DNA of 64,000 nucleotides, taken from assembly GCA_028293545.1 (NCBI GenBank), contig JAQGOP010000038.1, forward strand, positions 58,512-122,511, read 5' to 3'. The notes under the pieces were generated by a model. The model saw nothing but the letters and a program-made list of their open reading frames with translations, did not search any database and had not been told where the DNA came from. Below, one piece after another: positions 52,705 through 61,068 of the stretch. Made by a program: the position numbers and the translations under genes. Numbering within the stretch: position 1 is the first letter of the stretch; every line of letters begins with the position of its first letter. The stretch comes from Verrucomicrobiota bacterium. Lineage in GTDB: Bacteria > Verrucomicrobiota > Verrucomicrobiia > Opitutales > Opitutaceae.

Positions 52705-53688
52705 TTACTTTTTCGCCGCCAGGTACGCGTCCAGCTGGTCCATCGTTCCACCCCAGCCTTGCTTCATGCTTTCATGGCCGGCGTCGAACGCGTTGCGCTC
52801 GTCGAGGGACGCATTGTAGGCCGTCCAAACCAGGGTCAGCCGGGTTTTTCCGTTTTCCTCGTCGAGCGTCATCGTCGACAGCGTCTCAAGCGGCCAGATC
52901 GGCGCCATCGGGTGACGCGTGACGCCCGCGTTCGCATCGGAAAATGAAACCAGCACCACTAACTTCGACGGCGCGACGATTTCGCGGAAAACCCATTTTC
53001 CCCACATCTCCTCCCCGTCCGACGACTTCAGGCAGTAAAGGAAAACCCCGCCGGGCCGCAGGTCCATCGAGCACGTCGGCATGCTGAAACCTTTCGGCCC
53101 GAACCATTGCTGCAAGCGCTGCGGCTCCGTCCACGCTTTCCACACCACGTCGCGGGGCGCGTCGAACACGCGCGACAGCACAAACGGTTTCGATTCGCCC
53201 GCGGCCGCGCTCGGGAGATACGCCGCCAGCCGGGCGAAGGTCTGCTGACCGCCCTCCACCGCGCCGTATTCCTTCGCCACGAAATCCCGGTCTTCCGCCG
53301 ACGGGAATACCATCCGTGCCGTCAGCCTGGTCTTTCCCGGACCAACTTCTTCAAACGTCCACGTCGCCACGAACGTCGCGCCCTTCCCACCTTCCCGTCC
53401 ACCGCCATGCAGGTAAACGATCCGCTCCGGCTTCACCACTTCCTTGAACGAACTCTTGTTCGGGTAACGCGTGCCGTCGGGCCCAATCATCACCTGCTCC
53501 CACTTGCCGCCCGGGCGCACATCCATCGTCTCGATTGAAGTCGTGAATCCCCGCGGACCCCACCAATTCGCCACGTGCTTCGGGTTCGTCCACGCCTCCC
53601 ATACGAGCTCTCGCGGGGCGTCGAAGACGCGGGTGGTAACGATTTCGCGGTCATGGGTGTCTTCCGACGGGGAATTTTTCGTTGTCAT
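52705..53688 (-). CDS. Double AHSA1/SRPBCC-domain protein
   Basis: A 327-residue protein with two SRPBCC (AHSA1) domains in tandem. Domain 1 (about 12-165) starts REIVTTRVFDAPRELVWEAW with ANWWGPRGFTTS; domain 2 (about 172-320) starts FVLSRVFDAPRDVVWKAWTE with QQWFGPKGFSMP. These helix-grip domains bind hydrophobic ligands. The halves are clearly related, so it arose by fusion or duplication. It is translated with the upstream single-domain gene through a 4-bp ATGA overlap, in an operon headed by an ArsR regulator. Confidence 0.88.
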   Translation of the reverse strand: MTTKNSPSEDTHDREIVTTRVFDAPRELVWEAWTNPKHVANWWGPRGFTTSIETMDVRPGGKWEQVMIGPDGTRYPNKSSFKEVVKPERIVYLHGGGREGGKGATFVATWTFEEVGPGKTRLTARMVFPSAEDRDFVAKEYGAVEGGQQTFARLAAYLPSAAAGESKPFVLSRVFDAPRDVVWKAWTEPQRLQQWFGPKGFSMPTCSMDLRPGGVFLYCLKSSDGEEMWGKWVFREIVAPSKLVVLVSFSDANAGVTRHPMAPIWPLETLSTMTLDEENGKTRLTLVWTAYNASLDERNAFDAGHESMKQGWGGTMDQLDAYLAAKK

Positions 53689-54161
53689 GATGTTTTGGAA
53701 TAAAAGGTTTCGCCGAGCACCGCCGCCAGGCGGTCCAAATTCTGTTCGTTCGCTTCGATCACGAAGCTTCTGACTTTCGCGCACTCCTCGACCGAAGCGA
53801 AACGCTGGCTCCAGGTAAGCCGCGTGCCGGTTCCTTCTGGCGCGAGCAGCATCGTCAACCTGAACCAGTGGAACGGCTCCAAGTGATCCAGCACCAGGCG
53901 TCCCGGCGGATCGATCGCCACAAACTCACTCAAATTCGGGTACTCCACGCCGTCCGGCCCGCGCATGACATAGCGCCAGCGCCCGCCGGGGAGGAAATCG
54001 AATTCCTGGAACGTATTCGTAAACCCCTTCGGTCCCCACCACCGGGCCAGGCTGATCGGATCAACGATCGCGCGAAACACCGCTTCCCGCGGCTGCGCGA
54101 AAAACCGCGTCGCCACGACCTCCTGTTCCCCCGATTCCGTGAGTTTACTTTTTAGCGTCAT
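53685..54161 (-). CDS. Single AHSA1/SRPBCC-domain protein
   Basis: A 158-residue helix-grip protein with VVATRFFAQPREAVFRAIVD, ARWWGPKGFTNTFQEFDF and a C-terminal helix ANEQNLDRLAAVLG. It is a relative of both halves of the next gene. AHSA1-like proteins of this type are often in operons with an ArsR regulator but have no known ligand. Its ATG lies inside the end of the arsR gene (17-bp overlap), so translation is coupled. Confidence 0.88.
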   Translation of the reverse strand: MTLKSKLTESGEQEVVATRFFAQPREAVFRAIVDPISLARWWGPKGFTNTFQEFDFLPGGRWRYVMRGPDGVEYPNLSEFVAIDPPGRLVLDHLEPFHWFRLTMLLAPEGTGTRLTWSQRFASVEECAKVRSFVIEANEQNLDRLAAVLGETFYSKTS

Positions 54162-54495
54162 GCTTCTTCGGTTTTTGCTGCAGTTCCTGGAGATAGTCGT
54201 CGAGCCGGTCGAAGCTCTCCTCCCAAAACCGGCGGTAATTCTCAAGGTAACCGACCGCTTCCTTCAACGGCTCCGCGTCGAGCTTGCAGGGCCGCCACTG
54301 CGCATCGCGCCCTCGCAACACCAGCCCGCTCCGCTCCAACACCCGCAGGTGCTTCGAAATCGCCGGCAGGCTCATGGCATGCGGCTCGGCCAAGGCCGTC
54401 ACCGACGAAGTGCCTTCCGCGAGCCGCGCCAGGATCGCCCGCCGCGTCGGATCGGCCAGCGCGGCAAAGGTAAGGCTAAGGCGATCGGGAGACAT
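54145..54495 (-). CDS. ArsR-family regulator of the SRPBCC operon
   Basis: A 116-residue winged-helix regulator beginning LSLTFAALADPTRRAILARL, with LAEPHAMSLPAISKHLRVLE as helix-turn-helix and a C-terminal EESFDRLDDYLQELQQ. This is the subgroup of ArsR proteins (SdpR-like) that is usually found with SRPBCC genes. There are no metal-binding cysteines. A palindromic site sits 25-40 bp upstream of the ATG, so it probably represses its own operon. Confidence 0.9.
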   Translation of the reverse strand: MSPDRLSLTFAALADPTRRAILARLAEGTSSVTALAEPHAMSLPAISKHLRVLERSGLVLRGRDAQWRPCKLDAEPLKEAVGYLENYRRFWEESFDRLDDYLQELQQKPKKHDAKK

Positions 54496-54519
54496 TTTGG
54501 AAAAGCGGGCGTTTCTTAC

Positions 54520-54535
54520 TTAACCACTTGGTTAA
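54520..54535. promoter_or_regulatory. Operator for the ArsR-SRPBCC operon
   Basis: TTAACCACTTGGTTAA is a perfect palindrome with 7-bp arms (TTAACCA and TGGTTAA) and a CT centre. It lies in an A/T-rich stretch, 25-40 bp before the arsR start. The arrangement fits autoregulation by the encoded ArsR protein, whose relatives use AACCA-type half-sites. Confidence 0.7.
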
Positions 54536-54556
54536 CTAATAAACCTCGCCTGTCAA

Positions 54557-54578
54557 GTAGCGCAGGCGACCCGCCTGC
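54557..54578 (+). repeat. Solitary GTAG-headed REP element, degenerate
   Basis: GTAGCGCAGG then CGACCCGCCTGC differs from the REPs at 20100, 23981 and 36542 by one base (GGCGACCCGCC instead of GGCGGCCCGCC). It lies in the gap between arsR and pdeM, not at a gene end. Confidence 0.75.
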
Positions 54579-54633
54579 TCCGAGGGTTTGCCGACTGAAC
54601 TTTTCTCCGCGGGAAAAATTCCAGCCTGCCGCG

Positions 54634-55272
54634 TTACCTCAACTGGAAGACCCGCTGCGGCGCCACGGCCCACAGGGTTTCATCGGCGCGAAGCATTCCC
54701 TTCCACGGCGTTCCCCCCGCCCACGGGGAAAAGGCGGGCATGATCAGGCGACGCGGACCGTCGACCAGCGCGGGCATTTTCAACCGGCCGCCGGCGCCGT
54801 CATCCCACAAAACCGCGGGATGATGATGTCCGACCACCTCCACGCACCCTTCGGGCACCGCGTGCTTCGCATCGCCGTGATGAAAGAAAAAACCGTCGCG
54901 CTGCGCGCTCGCCACCGACGCCCTCGACCACCGCAGGTCGTGGTTGCCCGACAGCACGACCGTCGGCGGGAGTCCCGGGCGCTCCAGGAAAATCTCCGCC
55001 GCTCTCCTTCCGGGCAACGCATGCAGCGAGTCGCCCAACCAGATCATCTCCCCGGGTTCGTAATCGGCGAGCAGGCTCGCCAGGCGCCCGGCAATTTCCT
55101 CGTCGCCCCACACGGGCAGCAGGTTGCCGCGGGCGCGATGACTCACGGCGTAGCCCCAATGGACATCGGCCACGACGAGGATCCGCAACCGCGACAACCA
55201 GAGCGCCCGGCGCGCATCCAGCCAGACCTCAGGCCGAATTTGCGTCGGCGGCGGCGGGCGCCTGTCGGCCAT
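54634..55272 (-). CDS. pdeM: Ligase-associated DNA damage response phosphoesterase PdeM
   Basis: A 212-residue calcineurin-like phosphoesterase. Metal motifs in order: LVVADVHWGYA, MIWLGDSLHALPG, VVLSGNHDLRW and VEVVGHHHPAV. This, and its place after the helicase and ligase genes, identifies it as the phosphoesterase of the ligase-associated (LAD) set. It is thought to act on DNA ends or nucleotides during repair. The ATG at 55272 gives a 44-bp overlap with the helicase; a start at 55296 is also possible. It is the last gene of the operon. Confidence 0.88.
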   Translation of the reverse strand: MADRRPPPPTQIRPEVWLDARRALWLSRLRILVVADVHWGYAVSHRARGNLLPVWGDEEIAGRLASLLADYEPGEMIWLGDSLHALPGRRAAEIFLERPGLPPTVVLSGNHDLRWSRASVASAQRDGFFFHHGDAKHAVPEGCVEVVGHHHPAVLWDDGAGGRLKMPALVDGPRRLIMPAFSPWAGGTPWKGMLRADETLWAVAPQRVFQLR

Positions 55273-57805
55273 ACATTTCGTGGTAGAGTCGTTCAATCGT
55301 GGTTTCGGGATCCTCGAGCGTCATGGTTTCCTTGATCTTGCTCACATAAATCCCAAAGGAGAAAGGACTCACCCGGTCGAGGATCCGCAAGTCCCACGGC
55401 AACGTCGCCACCTGGTCGAGGAAATTGATCGCCCGCGGCAAATCGAGGAAACGCAGGATCACCTCCGCGTAGGCCTCTCCCAGCAGCGGATGGTTCGGCT
55501 CATATTTTCTCAGCACGTCGAAAATGATCTCGGAGCTGAACTGCATCGCCCGCGCCCCGCGCTCGGCGCCGTGCACGCGGCGTGGCACCATCAGCCCCGT
55601 TTGGGAAACGCTGCGAAACATCCATTTCACCAACGACGATTCCGAGAGCGCCACCCGCATCGCCTCCTCCGCGCCGGCGCGCTGGAACAGCCGGCGCCAT
55701 TCCTCGACGCCCATTTCCTGGAATGCCCGCAAGGTCAGGAGGAAGCCGTAATCGTCGATCGTGACGAGGGCGTTGCCGCCTTTGGTTTCCTGGATCCGCT
55801 GCGCGACAATCCGCGACAGCGCGTCGTTCGCCGAACGCCCGATCAAGGAGTGGAAAAAATAATGCCGCAGGTCGCCCTCGCGGTAACTTTCGACGAGGAA
55901 AAACGCCGCGGTGGGAATCGCCGAAATTTCAACCTGCAGGGCAAAATGGGCGGCGAGCGCGTCGGCGTTTCCCTTGGAGATGCGGTACTCCTGCTGGAGC
56001 CAGGCCGCACCCTCGACGGCGGATTTTCCGGCCATCGCCGTGCGCAACCGAACGACTTCGGCCGCAAGGCCGGAGGCCAGCGGCATCTTATTCGCGTACC
56101 AGCGCGGAATCGTCGGCATCGAGCTGTCCGCCCGCTTCACCTTCGCGGTCAGCAGATGCGTTCCCACGAGCCGCAGGCAGCGGCCGTTCAGCACGAACAC
56201 GTCGCCGAGGCGCAGGCGGTTCATGAACGATTCCTCCACCTGTCCCAGGTTTTTCCGGCCGAGCTGCACCTGCACCATGCTCTCGGACGTGATCGTGCCG
56301 ATGTTCTGGTAAAGGCTGCGCGCCACCTTCGGCATCGCGAGGTTGAGGTTCCCCTCGGCATCGATGCGAACCTTGCCGAAAACGTCGCGGTAATTTTTCT
56401 CCAGTGATTCCCCGCCGCCTTCGAGGTAACGCATCACGCGCTCGAACTCAGTCCGCGGCAGCGCGCGAAATGGATAACTGCGTCGCACCAAGGCGAACGC
56501 TTCATCGGGAGTCATGCTGCCGTACACCGCGAGCCCGACCAAGGTCTGCGCCAGCACGTCGAGCGGGTCGTCGTGCGGCTTCACCGGCTCCAGCGTGCGC
56601 TGTTCCATCAGCTTCGCGGTCGCGGCGCATTCGGCGAGGTCGTTGATGTTCGACGCCACCAGCAGTCCATGGCTCATCGCGCCCATCGAGTGTCCCGACC
56701 GACCCATGCGCTGCAACGCGCGCGCCACGCCCTTCGGCGCCGACACCATGATCACGAGGTCGATCGAGCCGATATCGATGCCCATCTCCAACGAGGTCGA
56801 ACACACCACCGCGCGCAGTTCGCCCCGGCGCAGCCGATCCTCGACCGCGAGGCGGATATTGCGATCAAGCGAGGCGTGGTGGACCTCGATCAGCGCCGAC
56901 AGCTTCGGCAGCTGCAGTTTCAATCTCAGCCCGATCGTTTCGGCGCCGCTGCGCGTGTTGGTGAAAATCAGGGTGGTTCGTTTTTCCAGCAGCAGCTCGC
57001 CCAGTTCCTGCAAGACCCGCGTCGCCGTGTAGCCGGCGGGCGGGTAGGCATTCTTCCGCAACGGAGAATAAACCTCGATGCGCGCCGCCCGGCGCTCGTG
57101 CACCTCCGCGAGCCAGCAATCCCGCCCCGGCCCAACGAGGAATTCCGCCATCGTGGCCAGCGGCGAAACCGTCGCGGACAGCCCGATCCGCACGAGCGGC
57201 GCACCGCAGATGTCCTCGAGTCGCTCCGCCGAAACCATCAGCAGCGCCCCGCGTTTGTTCTCCGCGAGGGCGTGAAGCTCGTCGGCAATCAGGAAACGCG
57301 TGGTCCGCAGCTTCGACACCCACGCCGGCTGGCTCAGCAACAGCGTCAGGCTCTCCGGCGTCGTCACCAGGATATGCGGCGGTTTTCGCACCTGCGCCGC
57401 GCGCTCCTTCTGCGTGGTGTCGCCGGTGCGCGCCCCCACCGTGATCCAGTTCCAGCCCAGTTCCCCCAGCGGCTGCTGGAGATTTTTCTGCAGGTCGTAC
57501 GCCAGCGCCCGCAACGGCGAAACGTAGATCGCGACGATCCCGACCGGCAGCTCCCCGCGGTCGTGCGCCTTCGCCAGCCAGTCGAAGACCCCGAGGAAGG
57601 CCGCGAGGGTTTTCCCACTGCCCGTCGGCGACGACAGCAGCGTGGAATGGGCCGCGAGAATTTCCGGCACGGTCAGCCGCTGGCTCGGCGCCAGCCGGCC
57701 GAAGCGGCGCCGGAACCACTCCCACAGCTGGGGGTGAAGCTCGTCCTGGAGCGCCGCCTCGGGGAGCCGCGGGTCAGTGACGTGATGAAACATCGGCAAA
57801 CGCAT
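55229..57805 (-). CDS. Ligase-associated DEXH-box (Lhr-like) helicase
   Basis: An 858-residue SF2 helicase. Walker A is LLSSPTGSGKTLAAFLG (Lys65), the Walker B box is IADELHALAENKRG (175-178), with VTTPESLTLLL and IGLSATVSP between; the second RecA domain has VVCSTSLEMGIDIGSID and QRMGRSGHS. A winged-helix and Lhr-type core region fill residues 430-860. It belongs to the DEXH helicases found with bacterial ATP-dependent ligases in the LAD system. It overlaps both neighbours (the ligase by 32 bp, pdeM by 44 bp), a tight operon. ATG 57793 is an alternative start. Confidence 0.92.
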   Translation of the reverse strand: MRLPMFHHVTDPRLPEAALQDELHPQLWEWFRRRFGRLAPSQRLTVPEILAAHSTLLSSPTGSGKTLAAFLGVFDWLAKAHDRGELPVGIVAIYVSPLRALAYDLQKNLQQPLGELGWNWITVGARTGDTTQKERAAQVRKPPHILVTTPESLTLLLSQPAWVSKLRTTRFLIADELHALAENKRGALLMVSAERLEDICGAPLVRIGLSATVSPLATMAEFLVGPGRDCWLAEVHERRAARIEVYSPLRKNAYPPAGYTATRVLQELGELLLEKRTTLIFTNTRSGAETIGLRLKLQLPKLSALIEVHHASLDRNIRLAVEDRLRRGELRAVVCSTSLEMGIDIGSIDLVIMVSAPKGVARALQRMGRSGHSMGAMSHGLLVASNINDLAECAATAKLMEQRTLEPVKPHDDPLDVLAQTLVGLAVYGSMTPDEAFALVRRSYPFRALPRTEFERVMRYLEGGGESLEKNYRDVFGKVRIDAEGNLNLAMPKVARSLYQNIGTITSESMVQVQLGRKNLGQVEESFMNRLRLGDVFVLNGRCLRLVGTHLLTAKVKRADSSMPTIPRWYANKMPLASGLAAEVVRLRTAMAGKSAVEGAAWLQQEYRISKGNADALAAHFALQVEISAIPTAAFFLVESYREGDLRHYFFHSLIGRSANDALSRIVAQRIQETKGGNALVTIDDYGFLLTLRAFQEMGVEEWRRLFQRAGAEEAMRVALSESSLVKWMFRSVSQTGLMVPRRVHGAERGARAMQFSSEIIFDVLRKYEPNHPLLGEAYAEVILRFLDLPRAINFLDQVATLPWDLRILDRVSPFSFGIYVSKIKETMTLEDPETTIERLYHEMYGRQAPAAADANSA

Positions 57806-60491
57806 GGTTGCCCGCGAGCCGGCGGCAAGTCTCGAGCGTGTCGATCTCCGCGACGGTCTTGTCCGTCCGAATCCGGTTGATCCGCGGGAAACGCAGCGCG
57901 AACCCGCTCTGGTGACGATCGCTCGGCTGGATCGAATCGAACGCCACTTCGATCACCACGTCCGGCACCACCGTGCGCCGGCGGCCCTGTTCTTCCAGCG
58001 TGTTCGCGATGAAATGCTTCGTGAGCTGCGCAATCTCCACGTCCGTCAAACCGGAGTACGCCTTCCCCACCGTCAGGAGCCGCTCATGTTCCGGGTCGCG
58101 GATGGCAAACGTGTAATCGCTCAGCACATCGCGACGCTTGCCGTGCCCGAGTTCCACCGCGACGACCACTACATCGAGCGTCGCGTAGGCCTTCTTGAGC
58201 TTGAGCCACGCCAGTCCGCGCCGCCCCGGCGTGTAGGCGCTGTCCGGATCCTTCGCCATCAAACCTTCATTCCCGCGATGTCGTGCCGCCAGGAAAGCCG
58301 CCTCGATTTCCACCGCGGTTGTCGCCTGCTGGATCGGCGCCAGCACGAATCGCTCGGTCGCGCCCGCCAGCAATTCCGCCAGCAGCGCCCGCCGCCACCG
58401 CAGCGGTTCCTTGAGCAGCACGCGCCCATCGCGCCACAGCAGGTCGTAAAACGAGATCGAAACCGGGATCTCCTCGCCGAGGAAAAAATCGTCGCCCTTC
58501 CGCCCGAGCCGCTTTTGCAGCTCCGCGAAGGGCAGCGCCCGGCCCTCGCGCCAGGCCAGCAACTCGCCGTCGCCGATGAAATCGCCGGGCAGCTCCAGCG
58601 CCGCGCGCGCCACGTCGGTAAACTGTTCGGTGATGCGATGAAGGTCGCGCGAGTAGATTTCCACCCGCTCCCCCTCCTTGTGTAGCTGGCAGCGGATCCC
58701 GTCGTATTTTTCCTCGAGCCATACCGGCGCCGCCAGCCGCGCGAGGATGTCGGCGGCCGTCGACTCCGGGCTCGCCAGCATGAACTGGAGCGGATGAAAC
58801 ACGCGCAGCCGGATCTGGTCGAGCTCCCCGAGCCGGGCCGCCCGCATCACGGCCCCGATGTCCCCCGAGAGCATGTTGGCCTCGCGCACCGCCGCCGGCG
58901 GCTGCACCGAGGCAATCGCGATCGCTTCCTCCACCAGGCCCTCCTTCAGGCCGATGCGAAGGTCGCCCGTGATGATCTTGATCAAGTACTTCGCCTCGGT
59001 CGGTGCCACGCGCCGCAGGTACTGCGTCATCAGCTCCAGTTTCGCCGCGGGCCCGCGCGCCAGCGCCGACCGATGGAAAAAATCCGCCACCTCGGCGAGC
59101 TCGTTGGACTGCGGCCGCGTCCGCCCCGCGAGCACCTCCGCCGCCGCTTCGCCACTGTCCGCGTACCGCCGGTAAGCGACGCGAAGATCGGCATCGGTTT
59201 TTCCCGCAACCTCCAACACCGCGCGTTTCATCACCGACCAACCAAGATTCAGCGTCCGATCCTCCGACTGGGAAAAGGTGCGCCCGGTGAAAAAAACCGC
59301 GGCGCGCGCCGCATCGTCCACCGACAGGCTGCCGAGGTAGCCGGCGAGCAGGTTGATCTTCTCCAGCTTGCTCGACGTGCCTTTCACCTTGTCCGCCACG
59401 GCGGAAAAACGGCCGAATGAACCCGTGGCATCGGTGTCCTCCTCGATCGCAAACGGCGGGTTCGATCCCTTGGAGGAAACCCCGGGGTCGCGCACGGAAA
59501 TCGCCGTGGGCATCTCGAGGTCCAGCTGGTTGGCCTGGCCGATCGCCCAGGCCTCGACCCCGCGGTCGCGCAACGTGCGCGCAAATTCCGTCGCGAAGCC
59601 GTGCAGCGTGAAGACCTGCTTCGGACGCACCCGTTCGACAAAGCGCAGCAAGTCGGGGAAATCCGCGTGGTCCGACAGCGGGAAAGCCGCGTCGCACTGG
59701 TACCGGTAGATCGCGCTCGGATCGAGCGCCCAGCCCGTCAGCACTGCCGTCCGACGCCGCGGGATCCTCTTCAAGAAGGAAGAACCCGGGGGCTGCGGCG
59801 GGCAAAGCACCACCGCGCCCTCCATCTCACCCGCGACAAATTCCCGGTAGGGCGGAAATGCGAGGCCGAGTTCCTCATACACCTTGGTCATCCGATAGGT
59901 CGCGGGATGGAGCATCACCGGCAAATTCGCCGACGCCAGGCTGCTGAGGATTTCCTGGCTCTTCCCCAGGCTGTAGCCAAAGAGCACGGGCGTTTCCCCG
60001 TCGTCGAGTGCGTCGCGGCAGAATCGCTGGACCGCGACGAGCACCTCGGCCGTCGGCGGAAAAACATATTCCGGCTTCCCGAAGGTGGTCTCCATGATCA
60101 GCACATCCGCCGCCGGGGTCGCGCAGAGCTCGGCGGACAAGCCGGGGCGCAGTTTGAAATCCCCGGTGTAGAGCAGGCTCCCGTGCTCCGCATGCGTCAG
60201 CAACGACTGCGCCGATCCAAAGATATGCCCCGCCGGATGCAGCATCACCGTGCAGTCCGGCGTGAGTTGCTCCGCGTTTCCGAACGGCAGCACATGCTCG
60301 ATGCGCTCGGCGGGCAGCCGCGCCCGCATCAGTTTCGCGGTGCCTTCGGAGCAGAGGATTTCACGATGCTCCGCCAAGTGGTCGAAATGCGCATGCGACA
60401 CAAACGAGCGGTCCACCGGCAACCGCGCATCCAGCCACCAGCCCACCTGCGGCAGCCAGACTCCCTGGTCGAATTTCAAATCCCACGGCAT
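57774..60491 (-). CDS. Fused LAD exonuclease (metallo-beta-lactamase fold) and ATP-dependent DNA ligase
   Basis: A 905-residue fusion. Residues 1-340 are a beta-CASP/SNM1-like nuclease: FVSHAHFDHLAEH (His33, His35, Asp37, His38), MLHPAGHIFGSAQSL, LYTGDFKLRPG, and LSDHADFPDLLRFV. Residues about 360-890 are an ATP-dependent ligase: helical DNA-binding domain with KLEKINLLAGYLGSL and KYLIKIITGDLRIGLKEGL, then the nucleotidyl transfer domain with the AMP-accepting Lys595 in WLEEKYDGIRCQ, GELLAWREG, GNEGLMAKDPDS and LAWLKLKK, and an OB domain. In most LAD operons these are two genes. It is the first gene of the operon. The fusion is in one frame, with no sign of a frameshift. Confidence 0.93.
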   Translation of the reverse strand: MPWDLKFDQGVWLPQVGWWLDARLPVDRSFVSHAHFDHLAEHREILCSEGTAKLMRARLPAERIEHVLPFGNAEQLTPDCTVMLHPAGHIFGSAQSLLTHAEHGSLLYTGDFKLRPGLSAELCATPAADVLIMETTFGKPEYVFPPTAEVLVAVQRFCRDALDDGETPVLFGYSLGKSQEILSSLASANLPVMLHPATYRMTKVYEELGLAFPPYREFVAGEMEGAVVLCPPQPPGSSFLKRIPRRRTAVLTGWALDPSAIYRYQCDAAFPLSDHADFPDLLRFVERVRPKQVFTLHGFATEFARTLRDRGVEAWAIGQANQLDLEMPTAISVRDPGVSSKGSNPPFAIEEDTDATGSFGRFSAVADKVKGTSSKLEKINLLAGYLGSLSVDDAARAAVFFTGRTFSQSEDRTLNLGWSVMKRAVLEVAGKTDADLRVAYRRYADSGEAAAEVLAGRTRPQSNELAEVADFFHRSALARGPAAKLELMTQYLRRVAPTEAKYLIKIITGDLRIGLKEGLVEEAIAIASVQPPAAVREANMLSGDIGAVMRAARLGELDQIRLRVFHPLQFMLASPESTAADILARLAAPVWLEEKYDGIRCQLHKEGERVEIYSRDLHRITEQFTDVARAALELPGDFIGDGELLAWREGRALPFAELQKRLGRKGDDFFLGEEIPVSISFYDLLWRDGRVLLKEPLRWRRALLAELLAGATERFVLAPIQQATTAVEIEAAFLAARHRGNEGLMAKDPDSAYTPGRRGLAWLKLKKAYATLDVVVVAVELGHGKRRDVLSDYTFAIRDPEHERLLTVGKAYSGLTDVEIAQLTKHFIANTLEEQGRRRTVVPDVVIEVAFDSIQPSDRHQSGFALRFPRINRIRTDKTVAEIDTLETCRRLAGNHAFADVSSRH

Positions 60492-60555
60492 GGTAATTCG
60501 TCGGGTTCAGGTTGAAGGCGCAGGGATGCATCGGCCCCGTCGCTCCGGTTCCGGC

Positions 60556-60936
60556 CTATCCGCGTTGCCGTTCCGCCGAGTGGTTTTGTTTCTCCAAAAT
60601 GTCCTTCACCAGCGCACTGAGCTGGTCGGCGGTAAATGGTTTCGGCAGCAGCCGATTCGCGCCCTGCTCCAGCGCCATGTTTAACCGCGAGTGATTCCCG
60701 GACATCGCGACGATCGTGAGCTCGGGAAACTCCGTGCGCAGTTCCTGGATTCCCAGCAGCCCGCCGTGCGGCATGACCAAATCCGTCATCACGATGTCGG
60801 CCATTTCCGCCCGAAAAAGCTCTACCCCTTCGGCCCCGTCCCGGGCACTCGCGACCAAGTGGCCGGCGTTGGTGAGAATGCGCGACATCGTGCGCAGGAG
60901 CACTTCGTCGTCGTCGATGAGAAGGATACGGGCCAT
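60556..60936 (-). CDS. Stand-alone response regulator receiver protein
   Basis: A 126-residue CheY-like receiver domain with no output domain. It begins ARILLIDDDEVLLRTM (acidic pocket), the phospho-acceptor is Asp52 in IVMTDLVMPHGG, and Lys99 is in LLPKPFTADQL. The C-terminal helix is DILEKQNHSAE. It would relay phosphate to or from another protein. The neighbour upstream is a receiver-cyclase, a possible partner; no histidine kinase is in the window. ATG 60936 was chosen because the first strand begins there. Confidence 0.9.
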   Translation of the reverse strand: MARILLIDDDEVLLRTMSRILTNAGHLVASARDGAEGVELFRAEMADIVMTDLVMPHGGLLGIQELRTEFPELTIVAMSGNHSRLNMALEQGANRLLPKPFTADQLSALVKDILEKQNHSAERQRG

Positions 60937-61068
60937 GGGAACGGGCAGGGAAAAGGGTTGAATGGGAAAGGCTGGGTATGTGACCACCCACCCCGTCCTA
61001 GACCGCAACTTTCCTTCCACGTTGCTGACTTCTGCAACCCAGCGGGAAATTTTTTCGCCCCGGATTCT

